The notes under the pieces were generated by a model. The model worked only from the letters and a program-made list of their open reading frames with translations. It was not told the DNA's origin and did not search any database. A program made the position numbers and the translations under genes. From Primula veris (taxonomy: Eukaryota > Streptophyta > Magnoliopsida > Ericales > Primulaceae): a stretch of 64,000 nt of DNA. This document shows positions 12,047 to 25,094 of the stretch, one piece after another. Location of the stretch: assembly GCA_963682055.1 (NCBI GenBank), contig OY821749.1:20162631-20226630 (forward strand), in the 5' to 3' direction. The first letter of the stretch is position 1. Each line of letters begins with the position of its first letter.

Positions 12047-14879
12047 TAAGTGGAAGAAAAGAAAAAACCGTTTTCGTAAAAGAAGAATGAAGTGTTTTTG
12101 GGTTCAAAATAGTAGAATTCTAATTTTAAACCATATCAAAAGACAGGTTTAGAAGCCAAGAAAGACAGGTTTATAACTTGGTTAATTTTTGGATTTAGTC
12201 CTAATAAAAGTACTTGGTCTTTCTTGTTCTTGGCCGGGATGCATGTTTGAGGCATGATAAAACCTTAATCATCGATCTGTTATCGCGTTGTCTATTGAGG
12301 TTTAACCGTTTAACTTTGACATGCTTACGGGTAAGCAAACACAAATTTTAAAATCTTCAAATTTGGTTTAGTATTTAATAAAATAAGAAATAAACACATG
12401 AAGCCGAAATTAAAGGGACGTGGAAATGCAAGGTTCGCTCAAAGACAAAAACACACAAGACAAAAACACAACGTATTCAGAAAGGCATTGGTAAAATTTC
12501 AAACAAGTTGATTTACAATCAGCTTAATTAGGATGGTCTGCCATAAACAAAAAGAAACATATCACGCTTGTAACAAAACAAATGCAAGTTGATTATAGCT
12601 AATAGTCATGTATTATAGTAGTCGGGTTACACATTTTGAACTTAATTTTTCTGAGTACTTTACCCCACAAAATAAAACAGCACCAATAAAGAGTGTTCTA
12701 TTTGCTCTCTGTGCAGATGAAGTTAAAAACTCAAATAAACAATATCATCACATATCGTCTTTTTTGTTCGACAAAACCAACAACCTGTGTCCTTTTGCGA
12801 ATTCAAATTATAATAAAAATAATTAAAAAGAGCTCCAAGACTCAGAAAAACGTTAAAAAGGTCATAAAAGTAAGAGTTGGAAATCACAAACTATAGACAC
12901 ATCATAATCAGGTGGTCTTTCGGTAATAACTATTTGGTATTTTATTTGTCCACCATAAGCAAAGTTATTAAGTATTGGTCACACGGGATGAGCAATGAGA
13001 TATATAGCCGACTTAATAGGTTTGTATATCTTTTGGTAGTGACAATTTCTTGGATTTTTATTGTCATTTGTCTTTATTGAACATTGGAATTTATAAGTAA
13101 TTACTTGAAATTATATATTTTATATGTCTCTTTCAAAGGAAAAATTATATCAAATGTTCGGTCCGCTCTTCATGGGTTGGTCTAGCTTAAAACCCACACA
13201 TGAATGCATCCGCCCCTGGCTTTATGATATATAGGCCGGCCGTTATTTTAAAGGGATTTTGAACGGTAGAGTGAACTACTACCCGATATTCCACTTGACC
13301 TTTCTATATATGGTTTGAACCAGCTTCACTGCAGAAAAATGTTATCGATAACAACATAGAAGAGTATGAAATACTACGAATTCTGTTATTTGAAATAGGT
13401 TACCGACCGTGAGTCGTGACATGACGTTTTCTGATGATCAGGTGGCGTTTGGTCCAACACTCCGCTCTCTATTTTAGTATTTTGAATTAAAGCATGTGCT
13501 TTTCTCATATTATATGACTTAGTTAAGTGAAACAGAGACCAGTCTCTTGACTCATGACTAATAAGCTTCTGATTGTAGACAGTGTTAAATTTTCCATACA
13601 GTAATTTTTTTTATTGATTAGTTAAATGACCAGGTTATATTTAGAACAAAGTTTCTAACCTCAGCTTTATGATATCAATATATATGTTGATTGAACTAGT
13701 TTTCATTGTTATTTGTCTGTTAGGATATATTTACAGTTGTATCGATCATGCACGATCAACAAGGGGACTGCAAATAGCCAAGAAAACAATTCATAAATGT
13801 TGTACGAATACAGATTTATAAATTATACTGTAGGAGCATAAGATCTTACTATATATTCCATAAATCAAATACTCAATACGAGTATTTATTGGATCAGAAA
13901 ATTACCTACAATTTGGAAATTAAGTTTACCTACTTTAATTAAGTAGTGTTATTCAGGAAATTTCTTATAGTGGAATTTCATGAGTAGGAGAACAAAACGG
14001 AAGATAGTAAAATATTTCTTTTTATACTACTTTATTTATTGCAATAGATAATTGAATTCAAAGAAAGCACATTTTGCAGGAGTAGAAGTCATGAGTGACA
14101 ATCTTCAGCCGGTTATAATGTCGTCACAAATTCCTAATTAGGAAAGATTGACATGCAAGCTTCTCAGTTCCCACTATTACAACTTTTTTGAGGAAAAAGA
14201 TAGTAGTTTACACTAATTATTAGTATTATTTTCAATTTAAGGTTGGGGTCATTGAATGATTCACTCTTGCGTGGAGTATGAAGTGCCAACTAGTAGTAAT
14301 TTGATAGCATTATGAAATCATATCAGAATGTTTTCAAAAAGAAGAAAAATATACTCCATTAGAATTGATTCAGAGAATTATTTATTACTCACTAGTTCTT
14401 AGTTAAACTAAAGATGTTAGAGCATTGTGAACAAATCATCTAAAATAATCATTAATTTTAAATCATAAAGCCACTTATTTTCATTTTGTATATTGTATAT
14501 AACGCACACAACAGATCATCTAATTCCACGTCAAGTTTACTAATTTTTACTCCATCAGATAATCTGAATACACATTGAATATATATAAATAAATATAAAT
14601 ATAAAATGTGTAAGTAACTGATAACTTTAGCAAAAATAGAATTAATATTGTGGAGATATAGCTGTAGAAGTCTAGAAGAAACATAATAAGGGATGTGTTT
14701 TTTAACAACCATTATAAGGGATATCTTGAAGAGCCGGAATTCATGTTCTCGAACAAGAGCTTGTGGGTTCGATATCTGCACTGCATAGTGCATATAAAGA
14801 GAGAGGAGGGAATAAAAACAGGCTCTCCACAACATTGACTTTGAGTAACACGTTCAACTTTTGAAAATTTAAGTCAGTC

Positions 14880-15050
14880 CCGCTTTCACCAAATTTCCAG
14901 AGCCACTTTTGAAAGTGTCTGCGGTCATTTTTGCCAAAGCGTCTGGCCACTTTTGCCAAATTTCCACAGAAGTTTTAAAAGTGTCCGCAGTCACTTTTTG
15001 CTACATTTCAACAGCAACTTTTGAAAGTCTCCCTGATCACTTCTGCTAAA
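14880..15050. repeat. ~45-bp tandem repeat, about three copies
   Basis: Units are built on TTTTGCCAAATTTCCACAG followed by a GAAAGTGTC and CGGTCAC portion. The copies are diverged. No reading frame is shared between them. Confidence 0.6.
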
Positions 15051-15548
15051 GTGGTTCCTCCAAAAAAACATACTATAAGATGATAGATTGCAAAATGTCA
15101 TAAATAGTAACAAGGATACAGCCGTATATAAAGTAAAATAGACATACAATTATCATCACAAAGTTGTATCTCGACGTTGGTAGTCTACCGTGCTTTAGGC
15201 TCGCAACCTCAATGCAAGTATTGTTTTCTATACAAATATTAGAAGGCCTTTGTTTTCCTTTTTTGAAAGGATTAGAAGGCCTGTTCTCACTTGTAACTTA
15301 CTGTTTATACATGAATTTCAGTCTCTCCCGACTCCCCTTCCAAATACTGGTTTTGTGATGCATATACAGTTCGCACTATACTAAGAAAGGATGGCAATGT
15401 AGTATAGTGCAAAAGCAGATATATCAACAATAAACTAGAAATTGTTCTTGAAATAAGTGAATTGTTAAGAAGTTGGATCTTTTTATTCCATCAATGTAAC
15501 ATCTACACAGCGCAACATTTAGACAACTTTGCTTTGCATCTACAAAAA

Positions 15549-18500
15549 TTAAATTGGGTTTCTATTAACATCTTTGTATAGCAGGTACCGCGATCTGGTT
15601 TTGCCAAGTGCAGCATACCTGTTCAAACACAACAAAAAAGATTTGTTTTGATTTTTTTGATTTTTTTTAATCATTAATTTTTGTTAACTGAGTTCAGAAT
15701 TTTATGAAAACTCTGTTAATCACGTACCACTGAGGCACAAAAGGCGCCATCCAAATGGCATCACCAGCTTGGACTGGATACCTATTAATAAAGCCACATA
15801 TTAGCATCGGGAACATTTTACACAGAAAATTTACTCACGCTTCTAAGGACTGAGATATAGGTGTATAAACTATCAACACCAAGTGATCTTAAAAGGGGTA
15901 TAATCGAACTATTCTTTCATATTACCCGTCTATATTGTAAGGCATCGGCAAGAACTGAAAATGTGAAATACTAGTGATTCCAAATATAAATCGCCTAAAG
16001 GGAAGAAATAGTTACCAAAGTTGCAATTATGAGGGTAGCAGAAACAAAAATATCGAAACGTTTTACCAAATACTAGGCGGCTAGGCCCTTAGCCAAATAT
16101 TTAGACTTAATTAGATGAGTTCAAACCTAAGAATGAGCACATGAATTTACCTAGAGGTGCGGCCTTAGGAATGAGCAACGAATTGTTTTAAATAACTCAA
16201 TAAACATTTGATCTCCTCAAGACTTCTTGAGAAGTATCATCCTCATTTTGCAATATTGGTACTTCAATTAACTGGAGAAAAAAAACTGTTCTCCCTCTCT
16301 CTTTTCGAAAAGGATTAGTAAACTTTTTATTAAAAAAACCCGCCTTCTCTAAGTGAGGATCACTGACTATGTAGAGGAGTTTTCTGTAACTGTTTCCTGG
16401 ACTTGTGAATAATATAAAAACATTTCCCTTCGATAGAATAAGAAGTACTTTGTACTTACCAGCTATCGCCTAAGCGATAAATTCCCTGCCCTTCCAAAAG
16501 TAGCAAACCATGCTGATTATAATGGACCTCCTGTAAAAGCAAGAAAGGAAATATGCTGAATTATCTTCGACTATATTAACCAAACATATGATGTAAGGTG
16601 TACAGAAGGTTCCACAATATATCAAAACGGGCCACATCTGCGTATATAACGAATCTTGACACTTACGAAGATGGGCACGCCAACAAAGTAAATTATATAC
16701 AGAGTAAATTCAAAATTATAAAATGCAATAAGGGAAGCATACCTTCACATTAAGAAACTCTCCTGGTTGGAAATCCATGATCTGCGAGGAAAGGGAAAAA
16801 ATATTAGAATATTAGACTAGATTAGATAAATGAATCAAGCACTTAAAGGTCTGTGTAGTAGTATTTTAAAATACTTAGTTTTTCTATATCATTCACAGGC
16901 TCATAGATTTTCTTATTATTTTCAAATTAATATTTCAAAATCAATTAAGTACTAATAACTTTCTGAACATTATCTGAGTAACCAATCCGGAGTATTCTCT
17001 CCATTACCAGAATAACCTAAAACTCACATGTGAAAAGCATCCCTAGGAATCAACAACGATTAAAAAGTGAAAGATTAGGAATTAATTTTAGTACAAATAC
17101 CTCCTCTGGACGTGGTCCATAACAAAGTCCTAATTTATATTACAAGTGTTATAAAATCAAATGAGAAGTCTAATCATAATATTTACAACTTACATGGATA
17201 TTGAAGTCATAATGAATAGAAGTAGGGAGCAGCTTCCTAAGTTCAAAAACCTGATAACAAGACATTGGTAAGTACTAAGGTACTGAAGATCTAGTATCAA
17301 GACAGGTTTAATAAATTCCCAGAGTAAAGTAAAAGCTATTCACAAGTCCATCATTGTGAAGCTATGTCGATGACAAGATTCATGATCATAGTAACTCAGA
17401 CAGGTTATCAGAAAGGTGGGGCGTAGATGAAAGATTTTAAAAGTAAAACATATCTTTTTGGGCCAAAGCTCTTTGAGTATGGTGAAATAAATAATCTATA
17501 ATTTACCTCACCGGGAGTTTGAAGAAGTGGCTGCTTATTTGTTGAACCAACAACCTGCTCAGTCATATGGTTTTCCAGGTACACATGCCTAAAAGGTAAA
17601 AGTAACAATTAAAACAAGTATCAATAGGAATGTATCAAACAATGAAGCATTATAAGTAGATGGTCTAGTAGCATTGATATTGAACAGCATGAAGGGTCCA
17701 TACAAAAACAAGAGCAGGTGAAGAGAAAATATCATAAATAGTAGAGAGCATCTTTGAGCTGAAAGAAAGTGAACCTTCTTTCAAGTACAATGAGAGTGGA
17801 AGATACATCGGAAGTAACAGAATGTTCAAAATTTGGAGGGAGATAAGCATACGAATCGACCTACAGTTCAAAATGAGAGAACCATTAATATGTAATTTAT
17901 AAGCATGTTGGACCAACTCTTTGGATCTTGAAATAAGGAAATTTTGGAACAACGTAGAAATGATGTGTAACTTTAAAAATTAAAACTACAAAAACTATGC
18001 ACTATATAGAAGATCCGTTAAGCACATAAGCTCACTTACAATCATTTTGTTGCTGGTACCCGATACATTGGTGAGTGTTACCATACCCTGAACCACAAAT
18101 ATGAACCTGTATTGGAAAAAAGTGGAACAAAAAAAATGAAGAACCAAAGAAGGAAAGAAAAAATTATAAAAAAAGGTAGCAGTCAATGAAGAAGTATTGG
18201 CACCTCTCTACATCGCTTGGTGGGAGCCCTGATCTTGAATTTTCTGCACACAAAAAAAACATGCTAATAAAATTCTAAAGGTAGATCAGGTAATTTGATA
18301 TCCACACTCTGAATTTACCCAATTTAAAGTAAAGTGCAATTAGGTACTATTAATCATAGCAAACTCAATGTAGTTTGAGAAAAATATGGTTACCACATTA
18401 TGAAATAAAAGCATTTGACCGCACCTTCCATCTTTGCTAGATACATGACAAAGTGAGCCCCAGCCGCAGGTGAGATAAGATAGGCTCCTAGAGTATTTTC

Positions 18501-21318
18501 CCTGATACATAAAACTCATTTCTCAAAGTAATAGTAAGAAATTACTTGAAATTGTAACTTTTAATATGTCTGTTGTAAGTTACCACTCGGGTAAAGGGCT
18601 AAAAACGTGACTTTCAGGCGTGACCAAAGCATGGTTATTTTTATAAACACTTCGAGTAAACCCTGGCAAGTCTGCAGAAAACATGAGTCATAAATTTCAG
18701 GTGAAGTAAAAGCAAGAAAAATCGAAACTCATTGTTTACCACATTGGGTATAGAGCTGAATAGTCTCATGTTTCACCCTACATCAAATATTCATGATTAT
18801 TGGGGGTGATATTCCTTTTAATGGGTTTGCTTTTCCATTTTTAAGTGTTGAGCTAATGCAATGATTAGATCAAATAATTTACCCAAAAGAAACGGAAGAA
18901 AAGTGAACCACAAGAAATCAGTTACTAACTCTTCAACATACTGATCATAGCCTACTGGGCCAGCACTCATATTCCCAATAAGGTTGTGGCTTCGGTTCTT
19001 ATATATGAGTACGCAAGGAAATACTACAAAACTTAACTCAGAAGTTACTTCTAGTGTCATGAATTGGCCACACTTCAGATGTTATAGAGCGTGTATAATG
19101 CCAATAATCCCCGTGAATTCTATTTCTATACCCGTGTCTGGTTGCAGAAGATGTTGCTGGTACAGGGGTCCTAAATAACTTAGACTTGGCCGAACGGGAT
19201 TAAACAGATACCAAACGCAAAAACAAGTTTGCTTTGTACTAAACTATTTGCAATGGCCTAAGGGATGCTTTTAGGTTTTTTTGTTAAGTAGGTAGTTCTG
19301 AATGGTAACTAAAAAAAAGCTGATTCTTGAGACTGCTCCTGCGTGTATTAAGGTGCTTGAAGAAGGTAATTCTGCTTGTCTATATCACCAATACAACCTA
19401 AAATAATACAAGTTATCTTTTCAATCTATCTACACTTCCCATTCTCGAATAACTATAGTAACTTTATAACATTGTCTCACATGCCCCATACTTATCTATA
19501 ACAACTTCAGAATTCTAGGAAACACCTGCTTTCGACTAATCTTTTTATTGCATATATAAGAGGTGGGTTTTTCATTTAACTCACAAGCATTACCAAATTG
19601 TGCTTGTTGCTGTAGCTTTTACACAATAAAACTAGCTTCGATAATGGGAAAAAAATGGATCAAGCCAGCTTAAATTTTCTAACATATATAAACCACATAC
19701 CATAAACCACATCTTATAAGGTGGACAGTGAAATGCACAGACCCTTAAAACCAAGGGGAAAAAAAAAGATAAACCGAAGCAACAACCAATCAAATCGTAA
19801 ACCTAGAGTGTGGATATTGGGCAGGATAATTTTTCGGATTTTAAAATGAAAAAGAAATGTTTTCCCACAAAAGAATTTCCATTCTTATGTGTAACAATCA
19901 TTTATTAATCTATCTTTATCTCTCAACAAGCAGTGATTGGTAAACCACTAATCAGGGGAATAGGCTAACAAGGCTACAACAACCCGTATACTAAAAAAAA
20001 TCGCTTCTTAAACATGTATTTTCACAAAATATAGCGATTTTAGCCTTTCAGCAACCCGAGTAGTATCAAAATATTTGATTCGTACGTGTATCAATCCTTT
20101 AACTATCCATCTTTGTTTCTCACCAAGCAATGATTAGTAAACCACTAATTAGAGGAATAACTAGAAATAGGCTAACTGAGTTACAACAACCCGTATACTA
20201 CAAAAAATCGCTTCTTTAACATGTATTTTCACTAAATATAGCGATTTTAGCCTTTCAGCAACCCGAGTAGTATCAAAATATTTGATTCTTACTTGTATCA
20301 ATCGTTTAACTATCCATCTTTGTTTCTCAACAACCAATGATTGCCTGATTGGTAAACCACTAATCAAGGGAATAACTAGAAATAGGCTAACAGGACTACA
20401 ACAACCCATGTATTAAAAAAGATCGCTTTTTTAACATGCATTTTTACAAAAGATAGCCAGTTTTAGCCATTCCGCAACACGCATAATATCAAAGTTTTCG
20501 ATTTTTACGTGTATCAATCGTTTGATTATCTATCTTTGTTTCGCAACAAGCAATGATTGGCAAACCACTAATCAGGGGTATAACTAAGAACATGCTAACA
20601 GGGCTACAAGAACTCGTATATTATAAAAAAATCGCTTCTTTAACGTGTATTTTCACAAAACATAGCCGGTTTTATCCTTTCAGCAACCCCCATAGTATCA
20701 AAATTTCCGATTCTTACATGTATCATTCGTTCTTTGTTTCTCAACAAGCAATGATTTGTATAGCACTTAATGCCTCTGTTTCAAAAAGCTGGCTTCGCAA
20801 TTTAAAGCTCGATTAAAAGCTAAAAAAGCTCATTAATCCACTTTTTAGGCCACTAAAAGCTTACTCTTTTTGCGCTTTTAGCGTAGTTCTTGCCAAAACG
20901 CTTCAGCTAAGTTTTCGCTTTTTTAAAACACTGCTAAATGCTAATCAAAATGAAAGTAATAGGGTCTCTACATGACCAGTCTAGCATAATCCCATAAACA
21001 AAATATGAACAACTTAAAAATATACTTAACAAAAAAAAAATATACCTTTGAGATGAGAAGGAGAGAGAGTGGGATTAATGACTTTCCAATAAGGATTTTG
21101 TTGCAATTTATTTGTAACTAATGGTGCAGAACAAAACCCTTCTTCACCCACTCCTACTCTCAATAAACCTGATAAAAATTTACCAAAAAAAAAAACATTT
21201 ATTAGTACTTGTTTGTCAGTTGTCACAACAAACTAAAATGTAAATGCTAAAAAAAAGATGGGTTTTACATTTTACCTATAAGAATGGACAGAAACAGCAA
21301 GTGACTGTTCTTGTTCAT
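15549..21318 (-). CDS. UGLYAH: (S)-ureidoglycine aminohydrolase, 13 exons, 298 aa
   Basis: Hydrolyses (S)-ureidoglycine to (S)-ureidoglycolate and ammonia, a step in purine (allantoin) breakdown in the plant ER. Coding exons, in reading order: 21276-21318, 21046-21168, 18584-18671, 18425-18501, 18204-18243, 18040-18106, 17775-17860, 17507-17588, 17194-17250, 16743-16781, 16460-16530, 15728-15781, 15549-15618. All junctions are GT-AG and all phases join, giving 298 codons and TAA, the length I recall for the Arabidopsis protein. Residues 1-15 are a signal peptide (LLFLSIL core). Family blocks follow: GFCSAP, NPTLSPSHLKDLPGFTRSVY and TPESHVFSPLPEW, then two cupin domains. The metal ligands known for the enzyme fall at Glu235, His237, His241 (EVHYNQH) and Gln275 (FVPQW), all present. 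Intron 2 is 2.4 kb and carries a 205-bp satellite and a MITE. No frame damage is seen, so it is probably functional. Confidence 0.95.
19910..20760. repeat. ~205-bp tandem repeat in UGLYAH intron 2, four copies plus a partial
   Basis: Each unit holds CAATGATTGGTAAACCACTA, CAACAACCCGTATACTA, ATAGCGATTTTAGCCTTTCA and CTATCCATCTTTGTTTCTCA in that order. Copies of the CTATC...TTTCTCA segment lie near 19910, 20103, 20309, 20527 and 20728, so the period is about 195-218 bp. The array is wholly intronic and AT-rich, and the copies have diverged by substitutions and small indels. Confidence 0.85.
20774..20933. mobile_element. hAT-type MITE 1, 160 bp, in UGLYAH intron 2
   Basis: Flanked by CTTAATGC (20766-20773) and CTAAATGC (20934-20941), a 7 of 8 match in the 8-bp hAT duplication size. 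Ends are inverted repeats, left CTCTGTTTCAAAAAGC and right, read inverted, CAGTGTTTTAAAAAAGC. Same family as 53860-54020, with which it shares the interior CTTTTTAGGCC and CGCTTTTAGC. Confidence 0.8.
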
Positions 21319-24300
21319 CTTGGGAGCAATATTTTTTTCTGGTAATTTTTCTGTAATGGGTTTATTTAAACAAAATTGTGGGTTTTAATTATTTATGAGA
21401 GTGACCACTTTTTAATAGTGGGTGGCTAGTGCTTATTTGGCTTTTCTCTAAACTGCCAAATCAGATTTTCTTAAAATAAATTATGGTATTGTGGAAGTGT
21501 GACGTGTGTGTAAGATAAATTATAAAAACTTTTTCGTATTATATTTGCAACTTTAATATATTTTAAGGATATTTTTTATTTGAAGGGCTTATTAGTGTAT
21601 GGTGACAATTTTAAATTGGTTGGGTGGGATTTAAATTGTGATGGTATATTCTCACCGTTCTAAAAAGCGAGTTTACATTGAAATTTGGACATAAATTAAA
21701 CGACAGATGGAGGTTATGAGCCTAAATGATTAAGCGGGATTAAATATTTATTAAGCGCTAAGCAACCAGTTTTACTTAAATTTATTGGGTGGGATTTGAA
21801 TGATTCTTATTTATCGATAGTGTTCTAATAAGTAAGTTTTTATGGAGTATGTGGAAATCAAATAGTAGATATAGCTTATGAATTAAGCAGATTTAAGCGG
21901 ACTAAAACAATTATTATACGTTAAGTGACTAATTTCATCTAAATCCATTGGATGGAATTTGAGTGGTTCTTATATGTTGCTAATGTGTAAAAAAAAGCTG
22001 AAGTATAGGTGAGAATAAAGGATTAAACGAAATTAAGATGACTCAAACGGTTATCAGGCATTAAACGACCAATTTCACCTAAAATCGATCATCGACCTTT
22101 TAGAATACGTTTTTTTGCTATGGGAATCGGTAAATTGCTAGGTAGAATTGAGTCATCACGTTGAGCGTGCAGTTCCGATGGCGGTTGTGTGTTTATATCA
22201 AAGCGACTTTAACAAAATTAGTTTGGATTTTACTTCAAATTTTAATCAATTTATCGAGTGGACTATTTTGTAAGTTTGATTTTATTTCTGGTATCATACA
22301 GAGATGTATAAGAATGCACTATTAGCATTCTCAATAGTCTGTATAAAGCACCTCTATATGTATAATTTTAGATAAAATTGAAAAAAGAGCTATCCAACAA
22401 TATACATATAAGCATAAAAAAATATAACACCTATAATTATTTAACAAAGCTCTTCACATGTAAAGAGTTTTTGCATCTAATTTTAAAATTATTTTATTTT
22501 CTCTTCACTTTTACATTCAACATTTCTCTCTCTAAGTCTTTTGTCAAATAATATTTGCTCATTTCCCCCAATTTCACTCTCAAACCACCACAAGCGTAGC
22601 TACGGTCATATCATCTACCTATTATAAATTTTCTAAACCACTTTATTTTTTAAATAACTTCTTCTTCCATTATAGATTTAGATTTAGACTTCAATAATTG
22701 GGGATCGTATGATAAAATATGTAGTATTATTCATTATCAACTCAACCTACACCATAAAATTTCATCCTAACTGTAGTAGAACCCAGAGGGGTGGGGCTAG
22801 ACTGAGCTCCGGCACGGATCGCATGAAGGCAATGAAGTCGTCATTCTCGATGGAATCTTTGATAGAAGTGAGTGTTAAGAAGAGTAAGAAGATGAGATGA
22901 GAGTTGTATTAAAAAATAAATTGAAAAGTAAATCACTATTTTAATCAAATATAATGTGATGTTGTATAAGAACCGATGTGCATCTAAAAAGAAAATATAT
23001 GTACACAAGCTTTATCCAGCTCTTTATCCCTATATTTATACATAAAATTTATATATACCATTGAGAATATATAAAACTCCTTTGTAAATATAGCCTTATA
23101 CAGCTCTATAAGTGGATATATTTACATGGTGCATATCAGTTATGTATTAACTACATGTATAGTATCATATAAAAATATTAATATTTTTAATAGTTTATTT
23201 TCCAAAAACACTGTTTTAAATTCAATCAAATGGATCTAAGAGGCTGAGCTTCATCAGCATAGACGTGGTTCCTCCATCATCTCTTTTCTCCAACATTTTC
23301 AAATAACCTTTCTAAAACATCAGAGGCCATGATAATAATTTACCCATTTTTGAAAAACTCTAATCAAGGCTCAAATAAAAAAATAAAATAAATTTTGCCC
23401 AAGATGTAGAAGAACTCTTTCCCGTCGGTTCCAAGCTCCGATGAAAGAATAAAAACATTTATCGTGCTCGCACTAACGGTTTTAATCGAAATTCCCTTTT
23501 GTTGGTTTTTTTTTTTCTTGTAGAAATGAGTGTGAGGCTCATTTAAATTTGATATAAAGGAGGTCCAAAACTCTCTACATGTAGAGAGCTTTTATAAAAT
23601 ATTATAAGAGTTATAGAATTTGGAGACTTATATGATAACTGTTGTGTAACTAATTTTCTCATTTTGTATAAAATTATACATATAGCGTGAGTTTATATGT
23701 AACTAAATATTAATGTAGCACAAATATTACTCTCCATCTTTGAACTAAAGACGGATGTAATTATGTTATTAGTTATTACTACAAGAAAGTTTAGATTTGA
23801 TTCATAATGTTTTCTTATTTAAAATTTGAAATCTTTTTCAAATATCTTTTCAGATTTTAAACCCTACGAGCATAACATAGTATAGGCTACGAACAACAGA
23901 GTGAATGATTTTAAAGCGGCTTGAATTACTCCTAACGAAATAGGACGGACCATAACACCAGTAACATATTGTTGATGGTTCTACCAACATGACCAGTGGC
24001 CGATATTTAATTCTGTTCGTGTTGATTTTTTTTGTGTTTATATGTAGGGTGGGGAAAATAATTTCATTATTGTTTGGACACAAATGGTGAAAATTCTAGT
24101 GAAATTTATATTAATAATATAGGGGTGGTCTTGTCACTTGTGTCCAAATTCAGTAGTAACTACTACTAAAACAAACTTGAGACCATTGCTGCTGAAGTTG
24201 AAAGAACAGATACCAAATATATATTTTTTTGCTAAACAACAGGGCCCATTTCTATAACAATCCATTTGTCTTTCTATTTTCCATGTTCCTTTCTTTCTGT

Positions 24301-25094
24301 TTTCTATTGTTTTTCGCTTTAATGATGTTGAGTATTCAACCACTGCACCACCTTAGTTTGGATATTGTAAATTTATTATACCTCACTTACAAAAAACATG
24401 AAGCATTTTGTGTGTGTTTCAGTGTTTGTTTTCATGTAATATTGTAATGTATCTATTTCATTACCTATTCTTTTTTCTTTTGAAAGTTTTACTCCCAATC
24501 TCTATTTCACAAAATCCGCATATTCTGATAGATAAAAGGGGTTGCTAAAAGAATTGCAGCAGTTCAAATTTTAAATAAGAGTCATTCGATCAAATCCAAC
24601 GTCTTGAGGGGTGCTTCAATTACACACTAATGCTTTTCGTTTCACATGTTGTCAAAAAATCTTAACCATCGGATTTTAGTACACGCTCGAAAACGCTAGT
24701 TCTAGCTCGATGACAAAATTCGATTCAGAACTTAATCACAACAAAGTACTTAGTTGTGGGATTCCTAGCCTAGCCTGCAAAAGTTTCATTCTTTATCAAT
24801 ATAAAAACATACGAAAGTAAAAACAACAAATTAAAAGATGTTCATTCATTTAACAATCGCAAAATGAGTGAATTACGACCGAAATGAATGATTTTATATC
24901 TCTGTTTATCAATGAGTTACTCCGATGTAGGTATATTCTTGAAAGAAGAAGAAAAAATAACCTCTTCTTGTTCGCAAACTACAATGTGAAAGACCTGGCA
25001 TTTAGTTTCAGCTAAACTTCCTCTGGAAACGGGAAGGAAAAATACAGTACGATCTTGAATGATGCTATTGTGAAACTTTATTCTCTCTTTCTTC
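21319..25094. other. Intergenic region between UGLYAH and the next gene
   Basis: About 3.8 kb, AT-rich, including the divergent upstream region of UGLYAH. No gene is supported. A possible inverted-repeat element is at about 22290-23110. The reading frame at 22709-22900 is inside it and has no recognisable product. Confidence 0.55.
22290..23110. repeat. Possible inverted-repeat DNA element
   Basis: The left side (CTCAATAGTCTGTATAAA from about 22335, then AAAGAGCTATCC) resembles the inverted right side (CTCAATGGTATATATAAA, then AAAGAGCTGGAT). No target duplication could be found. The middle (22780-22870) is unusually GC-rich for the region. Weakly supported. Confidence 0.3.

Larger units (their letters stand above)
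11342..15548. other. Intergenic region downstream of UGLYAH
   Basis: About 4.2 kb of AT-rich DNA. The short reading frames have no recognisable similarity and look like chance. It holds a possible MITE (11599-12046) and a three-copy 45-bp repeat (about 14880-15050); otherwise nothing is seen. Confidence 0.6.

Noticed and set aside
14740..14800. tRNA gene or SINE suggested by GTGGGTTCGATATC
   Set aside because: No cloverleaf could be drawn and no A box or tail is near, so only a chance B-box-like match is likely.
22709..22900. Possible small gene in a GC-richer island
   Set aside because: Short frame with no recognised motif, inside a possible inverted-repeat element.
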